A stretch of 19,846 nt of DNA, from contig CALZKX010000123.1 in NCBI GenBank assembly GCA_945788155.1, forward strand, positions 1 to 19,846, in the 5' to 3' direction. Source of the DNA: an uncultured Flavobacteriaceae bacterium. GTDB taxonomy: Bacteria; Bacteroidota; Bacteroidia; Flavobacteriales; Flavobacteriaceae. Below, in pieces: positions 13,914 to 19,846 of this stretch. Every line of letters starts with the position of its first letter. The stretch's first letter is position 1. The position numbers and the translations under genes are program-made. Under the pieces are notes generated by a model. That model saw only the letters and a list, made by a program, of their open reading frames with translations, was not told the origin of the DNA and searched no databases.

Positions 13914-14498
13914 ATGAAAGCTAAACTTGTACTATTACTAATTTCAATTTGTATGACCAATTTCACTAACTCTCAAAACAAGGAGTTGCCTTATTATGAA
14001 ATTCCTGACTATCCTTCAGAGTATAATGGAGGCACCGTTGTAGCAAGAATGATTGATGGACTGGGATTTAGATATTATTGGGCAACAGAAGGTTTGCGAG
14101 TCGAAGATTTAGCATTCAAGCCAAGTGAAGATGGGAGAACAACTGGTGAGACTATAGACCATATTTTGGGATTGACCAATGTTGTGTTAAACTCTGCTTT
14201 AAAAAAAGTGAATGAGCCTTTAGAGACCGAAGGAAAGAGTTTTGAAGAAAAAAGAAACATGACCTTAAACATGCTCAAGCAAGCTGCTGATATTTTTCGC
14301 TCAACAGACGATTTAAGTCAATTTAACATTGTTTTTAAAAGTGAAAATGGCACAAATGAATTCCCTTTTTGGAATCAAATAAACGGTCCAATAGCTGATG
14401 CATTATGGCATTGTGGCCAAGTGGTGTCTCATAGACGAACTTCAGGGAATCCTTATAATTCTAAAGCAAGTGTGTTTTCTGGAAAAGTAAGGGATTAA
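13914..14498 (+). CDS. Secreted DinB-like (four-helix, metal-binding) protein
   Basis: The signal peptide covers 1-20 ('LLLISICMTNFTNS'). The rest fits the DinB-like/DUF664 fold, a four-helix bundle with a metal site made of histidines: H83 in 'ETIDHILGLT' and H166, perhaps H173, in 'DALWHCGQVVSHRRTSGNP'. Cytoplasmic DinB relatives (for example bacillithiol transferases) move thiols, but the role of exported members is unknown. The 'ALWHCGQVVS.RR.SGNP' ending is characteristic of this secreted subgroup. Its position after an M28 peptidase suggests envelope peptide or thiol metabolism, which is inference. It converges with the gene ending at 14502, only three bases away, so no separate terminator fits between them. 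Confidence 0.85.
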   Translation: MKAKLVLLLISICMTNFTNSQNKELPYYEIPDYPSEYNGGTVVARMIDGLGFRYYWATEGLRVEDLAFKPSEDGRTTGETIDHILGLTNVVLNSALKKVNEPLETEGKSFEEKRNMTLNMLKQAADIFRSTDDLSQFNIVFKSENGTNEFPFWNQINGPIADALWHCGQVVSHRRTSGNPYNSKASVFSGKVRD

Positions 14499-14501
14499 AT
14501 G

Positions 14502-14768
14502 TTACAAACCATATAGTTCAGCAAGGTCACCAACGCCTAATGTTGGCCACATAATTAAAAACAACAATACAACTTTTAACCAAAAGGGAATTAAAAAATT
14601 AAACTTCTTTTTTAAAAACACATTTGTAGGAGGGAAGAACAAGAATGAAACTACAATATAAAAAATCCCTGGAACAGGATGAACCAAAACAATATTCATC
14701 ACTCCTATGGTAACTAAGAGCAATCCAAAAATCCAACTAATTACATTTAAGGCGTTTAAGTTCTTCAT
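14502..14768 (-). CDS. Small membrane protein (88 aa), last gene of the winged-helix operon
   Basis: About three hydrophobic segments: 8-28 ('VISWIFGLLLVTIGVMNIV'), 32-48 ('VPGIFYIVVSFLFFPP') and 60-80 ('IPFWLKVVLLFLIMWPTLG'). I do not recognise a family. Its start lies two bases after the stop of the regulator gene, so it is translationally linked to it. Small membrane proteins beside winged-helix regulators are common in Flavobacteriia. Confidence 0.75.
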   Translation of the reverse strand: MKNLNALNVISWIFGLLLVTIGVMNIVLVHPVPGIFYIVVSFLFFPPTNVFLKKKFNFLIPFWLKVVLLFLIMWPTLGVGDLAELYGL

Positions 14769-14770
14769 TA

Positions 14771-15067
14771 TTATTTTTGTTTATTAATGATGCGTTCTAA
14801 AGCATTGATATGGTCTTTAAAGGTCTTTGTTCCAATTTTGGAAGCACTATAACGCGTATTTGGTTTTCTGCCAATAAATTGTTTTTCGATGTTTATAAAA
14901 TCTTCTTTTTCCAATGCCTTTAGGTGACTTGCTAAATTACCATCTGTCACGTCCAACAATTCTTTAAGTGTATTAAAATCGGCATACTCGTTTACCATTA
15001 AAATAGACATGATGCCTAACCTAATACGATGATCGAATGCTTTATTTATGTTTGCAATTAAACTCAT
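14771..15067 (-). CDS. Winged-helix transcriptional regulator
   Basis: A single winged helix-turn-helix domain of 98 residues (HTH_34/ArsR-MarR-like). The N-terminal helix is 'FDHRIRLGIMSILM' (11-24). The HTH is 'FNTLKELLDVTDGNLASHLKALEKEDFI' in parts (31-58: FNTLKELLDV and TDGNLASHLKALEKE). The wing is 'KQFIGRKPNTRYSAS' (62-76). There is no sensor domain. I chose ATG 15067, not the longer frame from 15160: the extension would overlap the preceding gene, and it translates a REP-like palindrome (KIPAFAG). AGGAAA lies eight bases upstream of this ATG, inside the 3' arm of a hairpin. The operon partners are three membrane proteins, which it probably regulates. Confidence 0.88.
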   Translation of the reverse strand: MSLIANINKAFDHRIRLGIMSILMVNEYADFNTLKELLDVTDGNLASHLKALEKEDFINIEKQFIGRKPNTRYSASKIGTKTFKDHINALERIINKQK

Positions 15068-15072
15068 AGTAT

Positions 15073-15090
15073 TTCCTGCAAAAGCAGGAA
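15073..15090 (-). repeat. REP-like palindrome in the leader of the winged-helix regulator
   Basis: Perfect 7-bp hairpin TTCCTGC-AAAA-GCAGGAA, five bases upstream of the ATG at 15067. On minus it reads GATTCCTGCTTTTGCAGGAA, close to the 'GATTCCTGCTTTCGCAGGAAT' type of dispersed repeat (shown here in full only as this 20-base core) that I recall from many genomes. Its 3' arm contains AGGAA, the only Shine-Dalgarno-like sequence for the regulator, so folding would hide it. Confidence 0.6.
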
Positions 15091-15108
15091 TCTTATTATC
15101 TTTTACTC

Positions 15109-15399
15109 CTAACTTCCAGCTAAAGGTGTTCCAAAAATGCCAACAGCAAGTTCCGCCCAAACTAATAACAATAAAACAATAATGGCTATAATTAAAGCAG
15201 TTCGATTTTCTTTTTTCTTTACTTTTCTTAATATGAAATCACATATTAATCCAGTTACGAGTAATAAGATTCCTGCAATAACAAAATCAGCTAATGTCCA
15301 ATTAACGTCATCGCTAAACTGCATTGCTATAAACGGAATAAACAATAAAGCAACTACAAAAATAACTATGCCTATAAGGCGATTACTTTTAGTTTTCAT
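15109..15399 (-). CDS. Small membrane protein (96 aa)
   Basis: Three predicted membrane helices: about 8-27 ('LIGIVIFVVALLFIPFIAMQF'-like, seen as IGIVIFVVALLFIPFIAM), 35-55 ('ADFVIAGILLLVTGLICDF') and 68-90 ('ALIIAIIVLLLLVWAELAVGIFG'-like, seen as ALIIAIIVLLLLVWAELA). A Lys-rich cytoplasmic loop lies between helices two and three (RKVKKKENR). I recognise no family. It sits six bases after the 207-aa membrane protein gene and 41 bases before the regulator gene. Confidence 0.78.
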   Translation of the reverse strand: MKTKSNRLIGIVIFVVALLFIPFIAMQFSDDVNWTLADFVIAGILLLVTGLICDFILRKVKKKENRTALIIAIIVLLLLVWAELAVGIFGTPLAGS

Positions 15400-15405
15400 A
15401 TTTTT

Positions 15406-16029
15406 TTATTTTTTATCATATTTAAAATGCATCAATGCACCATAAATAATATGGCAAACTCCAAAGCCTAAAGCCCAAAAAAGTAAGCCGTAACCTATAA
15501 ACCATAAGGATATTAAACCAAGGGCAATTATAGTTAATCCTAAATAACGAATATAACTTAGTGTATATTTACTGGCATTTACAAGAGCAAGGCCATAAAA
15601 AGCAAGGGTAAGAGGAGCAACAAGCGTAAACATTTCTTTTTCTACTAAAAAAATAATAAAAAAACCTCCTGTAATTAATGGAATCATAAAGTTTATGAGT
15701 AAACGTTTTGAAGCAGCATCCCAAAGACTTTCATTTTGTTTTTTTGCTTTTCGCCAACTAAGATATATTGCTGTAATTACTGAAAGCAATAAAACTCCAA
15801 AGGCTATTATAATTAGTGTTAAAACGGAGTTGTAGGAGATTACGAAGCTTTCGAAAGTATTAGATGCTTCCTTAATATTACTGATTATTATATTTACAAA
15901 ATATGCACCAGTTAATGCATAAATACCTGCAAGGATGCCTGACAAACCACTAAGCGACATAAATCGTGATGATTTATTCATGAGGTGTTTTATCTCGTTG
16001 AGGTCTTTTAAATAATCTTTTGATTCCAT
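15406..16029 (-). CDS. Six-helix membrane protein (207 aa), first gene of the winged-helix operon
   Basis: Charged cytoplasmic N-terminus (MESKDYLKDLNEIKHLMNKS), then about six hydrophobic segments near 24-48, 68-92, 108-128, 133-150, 156-176 and 177-198. Two features are the Gly-rich first helix 'SLSGLSGILAGIYALTGAY' and the last 'LFWALGFGVCHIIYGALMHF'. I recognise it only as a flavobacterial membrane protein often found with winged-helix regulators; the function is unknown. It leads a four-gene minus-strand operon (16029 to 14502) with gaps of 2, 6 and 41 bases. A palindrome overlaps its promoter. Confidence 0.8.
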   Translation of the reverse strand: MESKDYLKDLNEIKHLMNKSSRFMSLSGLSGILAGIYALTGAYFVNIIISNIKEASNTFESFVISYNSVLTLIIIAFGVLLLSVITAIYLSWRKAKKQNESLWDAASKRLLINFMIPLITGGFFIIFLVEKEMFTLVAPLTLAFYGLALVNASKYTLSYIRYLGLTIIALGLISLWFIGYGLLFWALGFGVCHIIYGALMHFKYDKK

Positions 16030-16037
16030 ATTAAAAG

Positions 16038-16056
16038 TACTTTGAATTACAAAGTA
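16038..16056 (-). promoter_or_regulatory. Palindromic operator TACTTTG-N5-CAAAGTA over the membrane-protein/regulator operon promoter
   Basis: Perfect 7-base inverted repeat (16038-16044 and 16050-16056) with a five-base spacer, eight bases upstream of the ATG at 16029. On minus its first arm overlaps a -7-like TTACTTTG (16057-16050), one mismatch from TAnnTTTG, with TTG at 16080-16078 after a 20-base spacer. A dimeric winged-helix protein bound here would block transcription, so autorepression by the operon's own regulator is the likely reading. Confidence 0.6.
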
Positions 16057-16104
16057 AGTAAAAATAGTTCATTTGTGCAACTAATGTTTTGTTAAATAAA
16101 AATG

Positions 16105-18180
16105 CTACTGTTTAATTTCTGATAGCTTTTCTACACGTTTAGTGTTTGCATGAATAGCTTCTTGTGTAAGCCAAGCATCGCGCAGTTCTTTTTTTGAAAA
16201 CAATTCTAATTGGTCCCCATTATGAGGTGAATCTTTTTGAGTGGCGTTCCCGTAGCTTAAAAGTACTTTGGCTTTTACCTGTTCATCAAATTCGATGACA
16301 CTTACCCATGAGTCACCACCACCAATGTACATATGGTTCTCATCGGCACCTCCAGGCCATGCAACTCTAAAAACACCCATAGATCCATCAATACCATTTC
16401 CTGGTAAGTTTTTGCCATTGTAGTTAATTCTATAATAATCTCCCCAAGGCGTGTCGAGACTTCCAAATTTAGTTTCAATTTCTATTGCAGCTTGTTCTAA
16501 TAAAGAAACGGCAGATTCTGGATTTGACAATCCATCAGGTGTAGTACTCGGATTGTTTTCGTCCCAACCTTTTGCATAATTCGAATTTCTCCAAACATTA
16601 AATTTATTTGCCCAATTATAAAAAAGAAGCATTCCTTTACTATCTGCATCTGCTTCACGATCCCAGTTTTCTAGAACAACTTTAGCTTCTTTTGCTTTTT
16701 CAGAATCTGAAACATCTATGGCTGCAAACAAATCGTCAAGAATTCTATCGGCAAATTCTAAACGCGTGGAGAGTTTATAATCTACCAATTCGTCGAATGT
16801 TATAGATTCGTCTTCTATTACCATTCGTGCTGCACGTTGAGGTCTAAACGACATATATCTTGGAGCCATATAACCAGGGAAATCATCAGCGTTTAAAGTC
16901 ATTGGTATGGTGCTTGTCCAAGGTGGATCGTTTGCATTTTGTAGCCAACCATCTTTTGGGTTTCTAACTTTTGGTAAATCTGCATAATCATGAACTTCTG
17001 TCCAAACATCGGCACTTTTACCACCAGGAATTATTCTGTCCCAATAGTCCCAAGCATCTTCACTACGTTTAGGTACTAATCCGTTAAATAAATAGAATAT
17101 TTCACCTTCTTTATCGGCATACATGACATTCCAAAAAGGTATTTGAGCCATTTTTAATGCAGATTCAAATTCATTAAAATTTGTGCTATTAATCATTCGC
17201 CACCATTGTAAGAACATATTTGGTCTATCTAAACCAACCATCCGTAATGCAAGCACTTTGCCTTCCTTTTTATTGACTACTGGACCATGAATGGTTTTTA
17301 ATAACGGAATTTCTTGCTCCACTAAGCTACCATCTTGTTGCTTTATTTTAATGGTCTTATTCGCACTCTCAAATTGCTTTACTTCACCGTCAAGTACATA
17401 ACCACCATTTTTTAATTCAAGCTCATAAGTGTCAGCATTGTCAATAGTGTTATCTGTATGGCTCCAACCTAAATGATCGTTAAAACCAATGGCAATTCCG
17501 GGAAAACCAACTAAAGTCGTTCCGTACATATTTTTACCTTTCAGATTTAAGTTAGATTCAAAAAACAAAAACTCTTGCCACCACGGTAAATGTGGATTTT
17601 GCACCAACATTGCGTTTCCTGAAGCCGATCGTTTTGGGCCAATGGCATACGTGTTACTTCCCATATCTGGCCATTGCTGTATACGACCCAAATCGTTACC
17701 ACCAATAAAACGTGTAAAAATAACATACATACTATGCATATTAACGTCTTTTACAGTTAGAGGTAAAACAATTTTATTTTTGTTATCAATAGTTTCTGGA
17801 TGTGCTTTTGCATAAGCATTCATACCTTCTACAAATGCTTTGTACATTGTTTTAACCTCTGGATCTTGTTGTGTTTCCCATTCAGTTGCTAATTCTTCAA
17901 ACCCAAGGGTATGTACCAACATATCATTTTGCAATTTGTTTTGGCCCCAATATTCTGCACCTTTTCCACGAGAACTTCCGTATAACTCTAAAATTAAGTT
18001 GGCGTGATTATTCATTTGCGCCCAACCTTGTTGGAAAAATAAATTTTCAACAGTATCGGCATAAATATGAGGCACTCCCCAAGTATCCCAAATTATTTGA
18101 GCTTCTTGATGCTCTTCTGTTTTACAAGACATATTGAAAGCAAAAATGGTGGTAATAAGTACTAATACTACTTTTTTCAT
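16105..18180 (-). CDS. Penicillin acylase family lipoprotein (Ntn hydrolase)
   Basis: Secreted N-terminal nucleophile amidase, made as one precursor that cuts itself into alpha and beta chains. The lipoprotein signal ends FAFNMSC (Cys19). The alpha chain includes 'WDTWGVPHIYADTVENLFF', as in the family. Self-cleavage should occur before Ser175 in 'DMGSNTYAIGPKRSASG', followed by 'NPHLPW' (195-200) and 'GFPGIAIGFNDHLGWSHT'. Further family features are 'LLKTIHGPVV' and the C-terminal 'GNATQKDSPHNGDQLELF'. Relatives cleave penicillins, acyl-homoserine lactones or other amides; the substrate is not predictable here. It lies 26 bases after the gamma-glutamyltransferase gene on the same strand, so they are probably cotranscribed. 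Confidence 0.93.
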   Translation of the reverse strand: MKKVVLVLITTIFAFNMSCKTEEHQEAQIIWDTWGVPHIYADTVENLFFQQGWAQMNNHANLILELYGSSRGKGAEYWGQNKLQNDMLVHTLGFEELATEWETQQDPEVKTMYKAFVEGMNAYAKAHPETIDNKNKIVLPLTVKDVNMHSMYVIFTRFIGGNDLGRIQQWPDMGSNTYAIGPKRSASGNAMLVQNPHLPWWQEFLFFESNLNLKGKNMYGTTLVGFPGIAIGFNDHLGWSHTDNTIDNADTYELELKNGGYVLDGEVKQFESANKTIKIKQQDGSLVEQEIPLLKTIHGPVVNKKEGKVLALRMVGLDRPNMFLQWWRMINSTNFNEFESALKMAQIPFWNVMYADKEGEIFYLFNGLVPKRSEDAWDYWDRIIPGGKSADVWTEVHDYADLPKVRNPKDGWLQNANDPPWTSTIPMTLNADDFPGYMAPRYMSFRPQRAARMVIEDESITFDELVDYKLSTRLEFADRILDDLFAAIDVSDSEKAKEAKVVLENWDREADADSKGMLLFYNWANKFNVWRNSNYAKGWDENNPSTTPDGLSNPESAVSLLEQAAIEIETKFGSLDTPWGDYYRINYNGKNLPGNGIDGSMGVFRVAWPGGADENHMYIGGGDSWVSVIEFDEQVKAKVLLSYGNATQKDSPHNGDQLELFSKKELRDAWLTQEAIHANTKRVEKLSEIKQ

Positions 18181-18206
18181 GGAATTCTTTTTAATAAATA
18201 ATTTAG

Positions 18207-19846
18207 CTAATAACCAATGGCTGCACCTTCAGGTCTAGAAGAATCTGAGGCTCCAGTGATGATTCCTGTTTCTGGATCTATGGTAATTCCCATTAAAGCA
18301 CCTAAACCTCGAGTGGCACTTAAGGTATGTCCCATAGTTTCTAGGGCTTTTCGAGTATCTGGAGACATTAAATGATGCTCATACCTAATAACATCTGGAG
18401 ACCATTGATGATGTATTTTCATGGCTTCAATGGCTTTATCAATACGCATGTTAAACTCTAGCACGTTTAATGTAGCTTGAAAAACCGTATTGATTATGGT
18501 TCGACCTCCTGGACTTCCAATAATTAAATAAGGTTTCCCATCTTTGGCAACAATAGTTGGTGTCATACTAGATAACATACGTTTTTGAGGCGCAATTAAA
18601 TTGGGTTTGGTGCCAATTTGCCAACCTGAGGTTGTGATGCCTGGAACTGGATTAAAGTCTCCCATTTCGTTATTGAAAATGAATCCTAATTCTTTCGATC
18701 CCATTTTAGAGCCATAACCTTGTTCAAGTGTGTAAGTTAATGATACAGCATTTCCATCTTTATCTAGTACCGAAAAGTGAGTAGTATTTTTACCATCGTA
18801 AATCTGTCCAAATTTTGTAGAATCACTTACTGAAGCGCGTTCCATATTTAGATTTTCAAAGCGCTTTTTTGCATGTTCTTTAGAGATTAATCTATCTAAA
18901 GGCATATCAAGATTAAAATCTGGATCACCTAAAAACTCTGCTCTATCGGCAAATGCCCTTCGCATAGCTTCGGCAACGACGTGCACATATTCGGTTGAGT
19001 TAAACTCAATGTTTTCCCAATCTACCAACTCCATAAGATTCATCATTTCAATAAGTGCTACGCCTCCGGAACTTGGAGGTGGCATGCCGTAAATATCATA
19101 GCCTTTGTATGTGCCTTTTATAGGTTTGCGTTCAATAGCTTCGTATTTTTCAAGGTCTTCAGTGGTGATGATACCACCATTGGCTTTCATGTAATTTTCA
19201 ATCTTTTTTGCAACCTCGCCTTTATAAAAGCCATCACGACCTTTATCTCTAATTTTTTTAAGTGTATTGGCTAAGGCTTGTTGTTTCCAAATTTCATCAG
19301 GTTGTGTGAGTTCACCTTGTTCATTATTAAAGTAGGTTGCCATAAAAGGAAATTGTTCTTCTACAGATTTAAAATATTCAGCAGCACCATATAAGTTCCA
19401 GTTGAATTCAAAACCGTTTTCTGCCAAGTTAATCGCTGGTTGTACTAAATTTTTCCAAGGAAGTTTTCCGTATTTCTGATGTGCTAAATATAAACCTGCA
19501 ACAGTTCCAGGAACACCAACTGAAAGCAATCCTTTATGGTTGCTGTTATCTTTTATATTGCCTTCTTCGTCAAGAAACATGGTTTCAGATGACGCTAAAG
19601 GTGCTTTCTCTCTAAAATCTATGGTTGTAGTTTTTCCTTCAGCATTCATAAAGACCATAAAACCACCACCACCAATATTCCCAGCTGTTGGATGAGTTAC
19701 TGCCAATGAAAAAGCAGTCGCAATAGCAGCATCAACAGCATTACCACCTTGTTTTAAAATATCTACTCCAGTTTGAGATGCAATTTTACTGGCAGATGCC
19801 ACCATACCATTTTTGGCGTAGGTTTGGGCACTCATACTTCCAGTTA
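18207..19846 (-). CDS. ggt: Gamma-glutamyltransferase, 5' end beyond the window
   Basis: Periplasmic enzyme that hydrolyses or transfers the gamma-glutamyl group of glutathione and related compounds; it is also an Ntn hydrolase that cleaves itself. Numbering from the Met at 19835, visible motifs are 'ASQTGVDILKQGGNAVDAAIA', 'TAGNIGGGGFM' (50-60), 'GVPGTVAGL', 'PPPSSGGVALIEMMN', the processing site 'GKNTTHFSVLDKDGNAVSLTYTL' with nucleophile Thr351 (seen as GKNTTHFSVLD), 'SSMTPTIV', and 'GSPGGRTIINTV'. The frame stays open upstream of that Met to the right edge (Thr-Gly-Ser), and family members have 30-40 more residues including a signal peptide, so the true start is outside the window. Both subunits' catalytic parts are complete. 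Confidence 0.94.
   Translation of the reverse strand, partial: TGSMSAQTYAKNGMVASASKIASQTGVDILKQGGNAVDAAIATAFSLAVTHPTAGNIGGGGFMVFMNAEGKTTTIDFREKAPLASSETMFLDEEGNIKDNSNHKGLLSVGVPGTVAGLYLAHQKYGKLPWKNLVQPAINLAENGFEFNWNLYGAAEYFKSVEEQFPFMATYFNNEQGELTQPDEIWKQQALANTLKKIRDKGRDGFYKGEVAKKIENYMKANGGIITTEDLEKYEAIERKPIKGTYKGYDIYGMPPPSSGGVALIEMMNLMELVDWENIEFNSTEYVHVVAEAMRRAFADRAEFLGDPDFNLDMPLDRLISKEHAKKRFENLNMERASVSDSTKFGQIYDGKNTTHFSVLDKDGNAVSLTYTLEQGYGSKMGSKELGFIFNNEMGDFNPVPGITTSGWQIGTKPNLIAPQKRMLSSMTPTIVAKDGKPYLIIGSPGGRTIINTVFQATLNVLEFNMRIDKAIEAMKIHHQWSPDVIRYEHHLMSPDTRKALETMGHTLSATRGLGALMGITIDPETGIITGASDSSRPEGAAIGY

Noticed and set aside
15068..15160. N-terminal extension of the winged-helix regulator starting MGGTCCWHF
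   Set aside because: It overlaps the end of the preceding gene and translates a REP-like palindrome; the domain begins normally at ATG 15067.
17489..18137. Plus-strand open frames opposite the penicillin acylase gene
   Set aside because: They are shadows of a strongly recognised gene, have no family resemblance, and no start signals.

Overview
This window looks like ordinary chromosome from a member of the Flavobacteriaceae (Bacteroidota). The DNA is AT-rich. Several intergenic regions carry the Bacteroidota-type promoter (TTG, 16-21 bases, TAnnTTTG), and ribosome binding sites are mostly weak or A-rich. The proteins have a flavobacterial character: MnmD, a two-zinc-motif DnaJ, a GAFTSA-type sigma-54 activator and a PGCP-like M28 peptidase. 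I see no tRNA, rRNA, CRISPR array, phage or intact insertion sequence.

Layout. (1) 1-2747: the 5' end of a probable branched-chain aminotransferase gene (minus), then mnmD with a TTG start (tRNA wobble-uridine methyltransferase) and a TIGR01777-type oxidoreductase on plus, facing a minus-strand YceI-family lipoprotein gene. (2) 2748-9069: a plus-strand block. grpE-dnaJ is preceded by a sigma-54-type promoter (TGGCA..TTGC with exact -24/-12 spacing). Two tandem terminator hairpins follow dnaJ. Then comes a tight four-gene operon: ABC ATPase, ABC-2 permease, MscS channel, and an NtrC-type response regulator that ends after its AAA+ domain and so lacks a DNA-binding domain. (3) 9076-11254: two minus-strand genes for an unknown exported coiled-coil protein and a probable outer-membrane beta-barrel. 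(4) 11317-14498: plus-strand ppk2, a 137-base element with 24-base terminal inverted repeats, a secreted M28 carboxypeptidase-like enzyme and a secreted DinB-like protein. (5) 14502-16029: a minus-strand four-gene operon of small membrane proteins plus a winged-helix regulator, with a palindrome over its promoter and a REP-like hairpin at the regulator's start codon. (6) 16105-19846: a penicillin-acylase-family lipoprotein and a gamma-glutamyltransferase running off the right edge, both Ntn hydrolases.

The most interesting idea is a possible link within region 2. Co-chaperone genes sit under a sigma-54-type promoter about 5 kb from a sigma-54 activator that has no DNA-binding domain and no visible partner kinase, next to membrane-stress genes (ABC exporter, MscS). 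Together they could be a stress circuit in which the activator works from solution. The promoter match and the missing domain are visible in the sequence; the regulatory link is inference.
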